A DNA stretch of 64,000 nucleotides. Source: Scleroderma bovista (Eukaryota; Basidiomycota; Agaricomycetes; Boletales; Sclerodermataceae). The notes beneath the pieces were generated by a model, which searched no databases, was not told where the DNA came from, and worked only from the letters and a program-made list of their open reading frames with translations. This document shows, one piece after another, positions 8,839 through 18,444 of the stretch. How positions within the stretch are numbered: the stretch's first letter is position 1; each line of letters opens with the position of its first letter. The DNA is taken from NCBI GenBank assembly GCA_037178675.1, contig JAYMGJ010000082.1, forward strand, positions 1 to 64,000. The letters are read 5' to 3'. The position numbers were made by a program, and so were the translations under genes.

Positions 8839-10317
8839 ATGTCAGACTCACCGGATACTACACTTAGCACCGTATCGGTCCCCCCTGACGATGGTGTGCA
8901 GGATGAGCCAAACTCAGGGTTGAGAGAACTTCTTGTCAATCTCAGGTTGTCAGGTAAGTCTTATTTCTCCAGCTTGTACACAACTCTGATCGCTCGCCAG
9001 ACGTCCCCGATACAACCATTACCTGGAAGTGCAAGACTGTTGAGGAGACCATAACAATCACAACCCCGCCACAAAATGGACACCGTCGTGTTCGCAGCAA
9101 CCGGAATCAGAGGTCATCACCAACCCCATCGTCTACTTCAATGGCTACGTCTTCTCAGCTGAGCTCCAGTGTGCCCACCGAGTCTATGGCTACATTTTTC
9201 CAGACAGTGCCCACTGCAGCGGCTAAGGCGTCAACAGCTATGTTTTCCTGCCAGGGCCAAGGCGCAGCCACACCTATGTCTACGTCTTTCCGCGTGAGCT
9301 CCAGTGCACAACAGCCGCTGGCTACAGGTGCATCTTCCCGTGATCCCTATGGATCAAATCCTCTCATACCTAGAGTTTAAAAGTCCAGTCCAGTCCGGTT
9401 TTTTTGCCTTTTTTGGAAGAGGACCGGACTGGACCGCTTTTGGAAGCCTGGGAATGGTTCATGGACCGCTTAAAGACTGGTCCAAAGTGGTTGCAACCGG
9501 TTTTCAAAAAGACCGGTCCAAAACTGCTAAAAAAACCAGTCCAAACCACTAAAAAAACCGGGTTTTTTTGCATTTTATTGATGTTTTTCACATCAAAGGT
9601 GTGTCAGATAGCATCTAAATACTATTTATAGACTGTAGTAATTATATACAAGTCATTATATATTTATTTGTGCCATATTTCATCCAAAAAGATCAGTTTT
9701 ACACCCCTTAAGACCCACTGCAGGCCAAAATTAGCCTGTAATATAGGGGTTTTTATACCATATATGTATTGCTTACATAATGCGGTTGCAACCGGTTGCA
9801 ACCAGTCTTTTTCATCATTCTCAAAAGTAGGCAACTGGCAACTGCAGTCCGGTTGCGACCAGTCCAGTCCAGTCCAGTTTCTGGTCTTTTTGCGGTCCTA
9901 TGGACTGGACTTTTAAACTCTACTCATACCACACCCACACAAAATCAAGCTTCTGTCCCACAGTGATGAGGTTGAGGGATATTGGGTGGTCATTGTTGGA
10001 CAAGAAGTCGGTATTTTTTTTCGCTGGTAAGTGCTCCTATGAGTCTATTATTTATGCTAACTAAGTACTGCAGGGCCGATGTTACATGGCGTACGAACTA
10101 TGTCAGTGGCAGCATTCAGAAACGCCGGCCTACTTTCGCTCAAGCATTGAATCTCTACACTACAAAATACAATGAAGGGTCACTCGAGGCAAAGCCGATT
10201 CCTGGAGGCCCGTTCTGGAAGTCGAGAAAGAAGACCCAGACCCTGCCTGATCCCACCGAGTCCGAGGATGAGTTGTGGGTGCAGATTGAGAAGGAAGAGG
10301 GGACGGGCACTCATTAG
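8839..10317 (+). pseudogene. Gene with ribonuclease H1 N-terminal (viroplasmin-like) domain, interrupted by a hAT MITE
   Basis: Exons are 8839-8953, 9001-10026 (containing the MITE 9371-9922 and one TSD copy) and 10074-10317. Both introns are 47 nt with GT..AG ends, and the second has a ctaac branch. With the MITE removed, all three exons are in phase. The N-terminus is acidic. The middle is Ser/Thr/Pro-rich. The C-terminal part carries the hybrid-binding fold signature: YWVVIVGQEVGIFFRW followed by VSGSIQK, TFAQALNLYTTKYN and PGGPFW, then an acidic tail. The RNase H1 N-terminal domain binds RNA-DNA or double-stranded RNA; no catalytic RNase H domain follows here. As it stands the MITE introduces an in-frame stop (TAA near 9380). 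The start ATG is a best guess. Confidence 0.7.
9371..9922. mobile_element. Non-autonomous hAT element (MITE), 552 bp
   Basis: Perfect terminal inverted repeats of about 21 bp begin TAGAGTTTAAAAGTCCAG and are flanked by the 8-bp direct duplication ctcatacc (9363-9370 and 9923-9930). An 8-bp duplication and TAGAG ends are typical of hAT elements. There is no transposase ORF. Subterminal regions are rich in accggtcc/ccagtcc motifs, which may be transposase binding sites. It sits in exon 2 of the RNase H1-N gene, and removing it with one duplication restores the frame. Confidence 0.92.
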
Positions 10318-10846
10318 TATACTCATGTATTGCAATCTCTATAAAATTTGATGTCCATTGCATGCTCCCAATGAATGCTGAATAAATGCTTTATATGTAT
10401 GCTATACTCAGGATGGATGAGTGTATTAGTCAGTTATTGAGGTTCGCTATATGTATAGCGAATGCTATGTGCCATACAATACTTCATATGCAACTAAGAA
10501 TCGTGCTCTCGAGTCTCAATATTACAACATACCACTGAACCTCCTTACAATACATCGGTTTTTCACTTATCCTCGGTCTACAACTCGACAGGAACATATT
10601 GCACATCCAATCAACCTGTAATCCATACGTAGCAGCCATGGTTTGTTATGTTCGTTATCAGTTTCGCTACGTTCGCTATCAATCCGCTATATTCGTTATT
10701 GACTCGCAACAGTCAACATCAGTTCATTATTAAGTGCATTATATAGAACGTTCACCATTCCAACTAGTCTTTCACTACCATTGTTGCAACATCAATTTTA
10801 CTAGTCACCATTTGTTACTATTTACCAGTAGTCAACTATGTACTTT
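10318..10846. repeat. Convergent intergenic region with TTCGCTAT repeats and a 20-bp palindrome
   Basis: Between two convergent genes there is a perfect 9-bp inverted repeat with a 2-nt centre at 10443-10462 (TTCGCTATATGTATAGCGAA). A cluster of degenerate TTCG(C/T)TA(T/C) units follows at about 10651, 10663, 10672, 10683 and 10692, spaced 9-12 bp. No coding potential was seen. Confidence 0.6.
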
Positions 10847-11980
10847 CTACTCGGATGACGAATCATCGCGCAGTGCAAGCATGATTTCATAGAACTTGAG
10901 CTCGGGAAGAAGTGAAAGTAATACATCATAAAGTAGCCTGATATCATATTTCAAGCTGGCGCTGCACCGCTGACACGGTGTCAGCATGATTTCCTCGACT
11001 GACTGCAAGATGGCACGCCCTTCTTCCACATGATGGGTAACATCAGCATAGAATTCATCCACCACACGGCCTGGGGCATCAAATGCAGCCAGGAGTGCTT
11101 CTTCGTAATAAGGGAGCCAGTGTCTCTCGGCTTTCCGGTTATATAAGCGCGCCCATTCCCCGATAGTCTGTTGCATACTGACCAGTGTTGGTCCATTGCA
11201 ATTGCACGGCAGGTTGTCAGGAAAGCGCATGATTCCAACATCTGGTGTAGGCAATGGACGGAATGAGTCTTCATCTACAGACGTTCCATGGTTCAGCGGT
11301 GAAGGTGAAGATGTTAAGTCCACAACGCCGCCGCTGGAAAGACGGCTATCTAAACGCATTTATCAGCACATTGATGTCCATAGCTACAAACGGCGAGTGA
11401 ACCCACGTTCCATTGTTGATAGATCCAGGGATTGGTTATCCGACAAGCTCACAGATTTTGAAGGCGAACGAGTCAAGTCGATGTCAACGTCATTCTGCTG
11501 GTTTAACACGATCAATCGGTTGGCTACAGAATATTTATGAATGTATCAGGAACCAGAGTTTGGTCGTGAAAGTGAACATACCATTGTCATCTCCAGACGT
11601 TGCAGACCTTGATGACAAAGGTGAACGTGTCAGGTCCACGACATCAACACCACGCTCTTGTTTTATTGTAAAGGCGGCCGTTTTCTTCCTGGTAGATGTT
11701 TAGTAGGTGGAACGGGGATAAGGAGAATGCGAACTTGGCACGATTTCTTATGAAAGGGATGAGTACTTGCTTCGTGTTGGCAGGAATGACTTACCGTGCT
11801 GAACGGAGCTGTGCCTTTTCGAGCTGATCTTCCTTCACCCTGATGAGGCCGTCAAGTGAGCATAAGATAGGTCATAGTCCAAAGAACTTACCCTGGCTTT
11901 GCGAGCCATTGTTTTGTCGCCTCACGCTGTTTAGCAGACCGACTGGACTTTGGTTTGCAAGAGTCGCAGCCACGAGCCAT
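10847..11980 (-). CDS. Unknown protein with three VDLT (SUMO-interaction-like) motifs, 5 exons
   Basis: I do not recognise the family. Exons on the minus strand are 11980-11892, 11839-11795, 11688-11582, 11523-11407 and 11349-10847. Together they make 861 nt, in phase throughout, for 286 aa. The N-terminus is basic (MARGCDSCKPK). Three spaced repeats follow: GVDVVDLTRSP, DVDIDLTRSP and GVVDLTSSP, each fitting the V-x-D-L-T form of SUMO-interacting motifs. The C-terminal 150 residues look globular, with Cys pairs (CNCN and CQRC) and helical stretches (WLPYYEEALLAAF, LLYDVLLSLLPEL). It is divergent from the gene at 12420 and convergent with the RNase H1-N gene. The first exons rest on phase consistency alone. 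Confidence 0.65.
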
Positions 11981-12419
11981 GGAGCTCCAAACGGTTGGAG
12001 GATCAAAACTTGCGAGCTGATGTCAAAGAACTCACATACTTACCCAGGTGCTGGAGCTTCTGCTTTGCTAGCTAATCGTAGTCAGAGAACAAGTATTATT
12101 GAGGTGGTGTGTCAATGAAGGGAATCCCTGGCGCATGTCGAACCAATGACAAATTCTAGCATTGCACCTGGGAGTAGAGGCTGTCATTTGCATATGAGAG
12201 AGATATTAAGGTGTCAAATACCTACTTGATGGCGAACCCACCCCTGCTCCAAAATACCGGCAGTAGTCGTGAAGCGAAAGACAAGTTGTAGTGGAGTTTG
12301 AAATTTGAAGTCGAGCCGTGCGCCACAAAACACTGACTCCACTGCATCATGTCACCGCAACGTATGCCTTGGTGGAGGGTAAGTTTGTACTTGACTGGAT
12401 AGCTGATCCTAGTTTTTAG
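11981..12419. promoter_or_regulatory. Divergent intergenic region between two accessory genes
   Basis: About 440 bp separates the start of the minus-strand VDLT gene from the first certain exon of the plus-strand gene. Part of it should be 5' coding sequence of the latter: an exon ending at the donor 12378/12379 is likely, but its frame could not be fixed. No clear TATA box was seen. Confidence 0.3.
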
Positions 12420-14766
12420 ATCTTCTCTTCTTCATATCAAGGGTATCCCTTGGGATGAGATGCACTGTCATCAAGCACTACCGGCTGATATCGGATTCAT
12501 CTTCGAAGGTACGTTGTGTATGCTATTTAATGCCAGTGTACAAGCTAGCGAATTGCATGGAAACTGCCGATACTAATGTTTCGTGGGGCAGCGCTCAGCA
12601 CTCAATCCCTCGATCTCATGTCATCACAGGAGGCTAATTTTCTTTTATCCCATGCATCTTGCATTCACAATTTTTTGAAGGCACGAAGGTATGTCCTTGA
12701 TGGCTTATCCCATAGCTGACGGCCTCTTTAAATTGCATGCTGCCGAATGCAATATCGAATGACACAGCTGTAGGAAAATATTGAATGTAGCCGCTGTCGA
12801 ACGCAATACCGAATGTCGCCTGATGATTGATAGGTCTATGGTTCGTATACTTCTCAAATAAATGTTTGATGGCCGCTAATTTTACATATGTCATAAAGGA
12901 TTCACCGGAAACATAGCAGTCTGGTATCACGACATTATGGACTACGTCTTTGGACCGTTCAGCAACAGCGGTCTTAACACTGGGGGTGATTATACCCCTC
13001 AAGGAGAAGCGTTCTCTGGAGGACCATTCAATGACATTGGCCACAACAATGGGGGTGATCATCTCCCTCAAGGAGCGGGGTACAATCCATGTACGTATGA
13101 TTCTTCAAATGCGTTGAAAATAACACCTTTTCTTAGGGCCCGTTTTACCACTGCCTACACTCGCGGATGACCGGGACATCCCAGGAGAACAAGCTTCAAC
13201 ATTTGAAGGCACTTTCGACTTGGGGGTCTGGAGTCCGCCTGCGTATTCAACGGAGGAGCGAGGTCTACTTCAATCCAGTCGCTTGAACGCTGATCACCAC
13301 ACAGTGACGCCTCCGTCACTTCTGGAGGGCACTGGCCACGCGAACAAGGATGAGAATATCCCTCTTCGAGGCTCTAATCAAGCGACCTGGGCTGGACGCA
13401 ACGCCTCACGCCCCATTATCCAGCCCTGCTCGCCTTGCCGACCCCTTACTCAAGCGGTGAAGCATTCACACCAAATCTCAAGGCTTCAAAGGCAAGAAGC
13501 TACCCAGCAGCTTAAAAAGGCGGTCACCGACCTAATCGCTGAACAAGCCATCAAGGCCGATGCAATTGCAGACGCTCACAGTGTCAAGTCGAAACGGGTG
13601 AAGGCACTCATTGTTGGCGGTATGAACTATGGGTCCAAACGCAAGTCACAGCTATACAACGCGCTTGTGAGCGCCAAGGCGCAGGAAGTCAACTCTGGTA
13701 AGTTTTTGTCATCTATATTTACAACTATTAACTCTCCCCCTAGGTCTTCAGGCTGGGGAGCGCCATTCCCTGATCGAGATCCAGAAAATGGTCGCAGAAG
13801 ACCCGAAGATGCAGAACCTAACTGAGGAAAAAAAACAAGAATATATCTCCGCGCTTTCGAATACAAGGAACACGCAGACGCATGGTGTCTGCGCAAACAA
13901 CGCTGCCGCTGCACGGGACGTGCTCAAGACTGTCGATAGAATTCAGACCGAGGTACACATTCACCTGTTCTATTATCCTTCAATATTTACTTATTTATTC
14001 TGGAATGACACAGCTAGAAAATCTGCGCAGCCGCACTGGAATTTATGCCACCCTGTTCGTTGTCCGTGGACACGTGAACAATACGACTCAGGGAACTATG
14101 TACACGTCCGATGATTCGGAAGACTTTTGGGAGGACCACCTTCACCGTCCCTTGGCAGATATCTGCCGTCAATACGAGCAGTGGGCTTGCGCCCAAGGAA
14201 AAAGTATGTGATCACTCAGTAAATTTTAACTCTACACTGACTGTTGTCCAGACCTTGTGGAACGGGACTCACCACCGAATCTATGCAAGCAAATCACACG
14301 CATGGTATCCCAGGGTCTCAGTATGTTATAACAAGTATTTGTTAGGTTTAACTCATTTGTTTTAGTTGCCATTACAGGGAAAAAAGACATCGTGATGAAT
14401 TATCGCAACTACGAGACTTCTATCGTCGGAGCGTGGGGTGTGAGGCTCATTGGATGGCCCACTGGTATCCCGTTTGTCAGCCCAAGCCATCTAGGCATGG
14501 TATTGGAGCTCCGGAAGATTCGTGACGCACTGAAATCGAAATTTTGCAAATGGGAAGCACTTTCAGCAAGTGAGCTCCAAGCACACGAGGCCAACCTCCA
14601 AGCTTGTCAAGCAGCTGGCGAAGTCGTCAAGGTCCCGCGAAAGAGACGCTCTGACTCTGGCGTCCGCAAAGGAAAAAGGGTTTCGACAACAGAAAGGCCT
14701 GCCAAAAGAGCTAGGAGGACTGCACCCAAGAGCGCGGAGCACGTGGAGTCGGGCGACGAGGAATAA
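12420..14766 (+). CDS. Intact multi-exon gene of unknown function, accessory block (5' end unresolved)
   Basis: Nine exons join in phase: 12420-12508, 12592-12688, 12768-12844, 12920-13090, 13137-13697, 13744-13952, 14014-14203, 14252-14320 and 14366-14766 (TAA). This gives at least 621 aa. Introns are 45-83 nt. If the upstream exons are wrong, ATG 12937 still opens a 527-aa protein. Features: an internal Gly-rich repeat (two GGD..PQG units), a helical Lys/Ala/Glu segment (QQLKKAVTDLIAEQAIKADA), a probable globular domain (RTGIYATLFVVRGHVNNTT and YETSIVGAWGVRLIGWP), and a basic C-terminus that may be a nuclear localisation signal (PAKRARRTAPK). No catalytic motif was recognised. I recall similar multi-copy hypothetical proteins in mushroom genomes but cannot name a function. 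Confidence 0.75.
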
Positions 14767-16059
14767 ACCTAGGCAATGCATTCATTTATCGTATCCTTGT
14801 GCATATTGCAGTGCACACAATTGTAGTAGTTTTAGCTGTTTATGGTGGCTTATTCACTACTACCACACAATGTATCGGTGATGAATTGGTGACTAACAAT
14901 ACAATGAAATATCTGGACGCGAAGGACGGAGCGCACGGCGTTGGTTCGTTATCGAGCACGGTGAGCACGCATGGGCGGGGCAATGCTGACGTCAGCATGT
15001 GACAGCGCACGGACAGCCGGACCGCGCAGTACCGTCCCGTCACGCACGTTGATTTGTAATCTGTACAAGTACAGCAAAGTTAAACTAGGTTTTATGTAGT
15101 GTTGTACTCGTAATATAAGCGTACTAGTGATAACCCACAAGGCGCAAAAAGCCCGGAGTTCTGAATCGCAGTATTTGGGGCGGAACGTGAGCTCATCATC
15201 GGACACAGCGAGCACGACGGCAGGAGACAGCGGGCGCAATGCCCGACATCGGCAGCACCCCACTGACAGCTGGACACGTGCCTGTCAACGTCACATGTGA
15301 GGGGATTGGCTCCGAGCACGACTGGTATTGTAGGATAAGGACCCCATACTGAAGAGATATTGAAGGATGCTGTATTTTGTTCTATCTACTACGTATTAGA
15401 GGGGCACACCGCACGTGATAGCAAGTCTAATTAGTATAGTATACGTGGGAGTCACAGGTGTCAGATGAACACTAGTCTTATACCCAAACATTGTAGTGCA
15501 TTCTTGTGCTGACATAACATGTGTGAACATGATGACATAAGAAATGTGCAGAGAATGCACCACAACACCTTAGGCACCAGTTTAAGGATGTTCCCACGGT
15601 CTTCAGATTGGGTTTCTTTGTATGGTGAAACCCATCTAAGAGATACCCACCCTCAGTGCTACTCCCACTCAAATCCCAAAATAGACAGAGTGGTTCCCAT
15701 CCCTTTCTGGTGAGCCTCCCATGAGCCTCCCAGCATTCTTGACTTAATCCCCACTCAATTTGTTTTTATTTCTGTGCTTCCTGTAGGATTACATATGCAC
15801 TAAAAGTGTTGCTACTCCCAAAACATGACTACATTTGGTCAATACCTGAACTGCAATATTTCCACCCTCCTTGTGAGCCTCCTCTGCCTTCCTGTGCCCC
15901 ACCCCTGGTGCCCATGTACTGTACCATCAGCAAAACAGTGTGTGTCTGAAGTGTCTGGGACAGACAGTGTCAGACATGTCAGACATGCCAGGTGTCCCAG
16001 ACATGTACCTGAATTCAGGCATGTTCCCTTCTGGGTCAGATGTCATTGTCTGGCATCAG
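14767..16059. other. Non-coding region, no supported gene
   Basis: This 1.3-kb stretch has only short shadow frames. From 15700 onward it is T/C-rich and then enriched in cagaca/tgtctgg words. At 15000-15300 there are two loosely similar G/C-rich segments (gagcacg, gtgacagc, gcaatgc words), possibly remnants of a transposon end. Nothing more could be supported. Confidence 0.5.
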
Positions 16060-16218
16060 TCTGGTCACAGTCCATTCAGACTGCACCAGACAGGAGCCAG
16101 ATACATCACAGACACATATTACAGGTTCTTACCAGTCTATTTTGTCTGGTCACAGTCTACTCAGACCTCATCAGACAGCAGCCAGATACACCACAGACAC
16201 ATTACAGGTTCTTCCAGC
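16060..16218. repeat. Tandem duplication, about 75-bp unit
   Basis: Unit 1 (16060-16134) and unit 2 (about 16145-16218) share tctggtcacagtc, then tcagac, catcagacag, gccagataca, cacagacacat and tacaggttctt with few substitutions. They are separated by about 10 bp. The unit lies inside a wider region rich in CAGAC words. Confidence 0.8.
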
Positions 16219-16641
16219 AGGCCTCAGATCACACCAGATGTTGGTAGTAATGACAAATTCAAATATATAAATGGGCTACTCATAGTAGGTATAATTGGTA
16301 CTGCATCTTGTTGGAGACTGCAGGCTTGATCTGGATACAAGGGGCTTTGTTCGTCTGGATGTAGCGTCTATCTATGCTGCTTTCAGCTGCATAGTGGGGA
16401 CATAAGTTATACCTCACCGAAAGTCTGCTTCAGACGTTTGGTTTCATTGATGAATTTCAGGAAGTGCTTTTTTGTGGCTGCATTGGAGAGCAAGTATGCC
16501 ACATGGTAAACTTTTCTTCCTACATCTTGTTCCAGGTGTTGTAAATTAACCAGCACGCATTACTAGGTACTGAGGTGCGTGACCACGTGACGCTTACATA
16601 AGCCCTCAGAGCGCACATACACAGTAGTATTTCCTGTTAGT

Positions 16642-16760
16642 CCCTCAGTAGCTTGAACATCTACTGAGGGTAAGTAGTCCTTTACACACTCTTTTACTCA
16701 TACTAACTTGTAGTAGTTACTACAGGTATTACTCTAATACAGTAGCTTGAACATCTACTG
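16642..16760 (-). repeat. Duplicated hairpin at the 3' tail of a LINE
   Basis: CCCTCAGTAG and CTACTGAGGG (16642-16651 and 16661-16670) form a 10-bp perfect stem around a 9-nt loop. A second, slightly shorter copy with the same loop lies at 16740-16763. Both lie just beyond the stop side of the minus-strand LINE (16786), so they are probably in its 3' untranslated tail. Confidence 0.65.
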
Positions 16761-18444
16761 AGGTTACTACAGGGTTACCAATTTCCTACCACAGCTTCTG
16801 TCCTTTAGGTCCACTGCAGCAACCCCCAACACACTTTTTCCAAGACCAGGATGAACCTTTCACAGGCGCATCTGGGACATGTGAAGAGGAGGTGATGCAC
16901 CATTTCTGGTGTGGAGTTCCCACACTGGAGACAATTGGGGGCTTCTCTTGAAGTGGAAGAGATGATTGTTGAGGGGGACATGGCCTGTTCTTAACTGCGT
17001 GTACAGTCCCACTTGACATTTGTGGAGGCTGCCTACAAGTTTCATAAACAATTTGGATGGGAGGGAGGGGTCAATGCTAGAGGTGTGGGGGAAGTGGGGT
17101 GATTTGGACCATTCTTCTTTCCATAGCTTCTTTAGTTGTGCATTGTGGGCTTGTTTGAGGGCTGGAATGCTACATGGGAGTGGTTTTCTGAGTGATATAG
17201 GTAACTGTTTCGCCAGGCTTGAGTGGGCCTCTCCTTTCAATGCTAGTTTTGCCTCTCTGTCTGCCACTTTGTTACCCTCTACTTCCATGTGTCCCGCTAT
17301 CCATCTGACTGCTAACTCTTCTTTACTGATGTTTTTCTTGTCTTGTAGTCAATGGACAAGATTCCTGAAACAAAGCAGTAGATAGTGACTGGGTTTGGCT
17401 GATGGGTTCTCACCAGATCGTATGACTGCCTGGTTGTTGGTGAGCACTGATGTGGGGAAGGATGCTTCGTTCCTTGTCAGGAGGAGTTGCGCTGCCAGTA
17501 TTAATCCTACAACTTCGGCTTCGAATACTGTGTGATGATCTTTGCTCCCCAGGTGGTATTGAAGCATTGTGACATGGGTGTAGTCGACATACAAAACTGC
17601 TGAGGCACCTATAAGTCCATCAGTGCAGGAGCCATCTGTGAACACTAAAGTATGGTGTTTTAGCTGCCTGAAACCCTCTAGAGACTCCTTCTTGTTGTCT
17701 GAAATGAACATGTTGAATGGGGGGGATGTGCCTGGCTTGATGGCAAGTGGAAGGATGGTTTTGTTGTGCTGGGGGTGTACTCCCAGCATATGGATTAGTC
17801 TGTGAAGCGCTGAACAGTGTCTCTTCACAGCCTTCTTTTTGATCTTCTTGATGTGGGATTTTAGAGGGTGAGCAGCAGGGAGTCCTGACAGGCAGAGCGC
17901 AGAGCGGAATAGGACTTGTTGGAGCATAATGTGGGCAGGTGGGGTGTTGGCGTGTACATCAAGGGAGTCAGTAGGGGAGGTTCTCATTGCTCCCATTATA
18001 GCTAGGGTGGCTACCCTTTGTAACAATTCGATCTTCTTGGCTGTGCTGATTGAGCCTCGTAGGCGTTTATTCAACAAGTGTGAGTAGGCAGGTTGTAGCG
18101 ATACTGCCACTGTGTATGTGATTTTGAGGATAGCGACTGACTGATACAGCTGACAGATGAGCTTTGCGGGGATGCCCCATGATGTGGCAGATAGTCTCCT
18201 GAGCAACATAGTATAACCAGCACCTTTGGCTGTTGCGTTAGCAGCCTGAGCTTTTCAGCATAGTTCATTGTCGAGTACAACACCTAGAAACTTGTGGGTT
18301 GCTGACGACTTAATTGTTACACCCCTTAAAACCATGCTGGGGCAGGGTTTTGCCCTGTTGAGAGAAAAATCCATTAGTGCAAACCTGTTAGTTTCAAAGC
18401 GTGAATTATGGTCTGCCAACCACTCGTATCTGCCTCCCTGCCGT

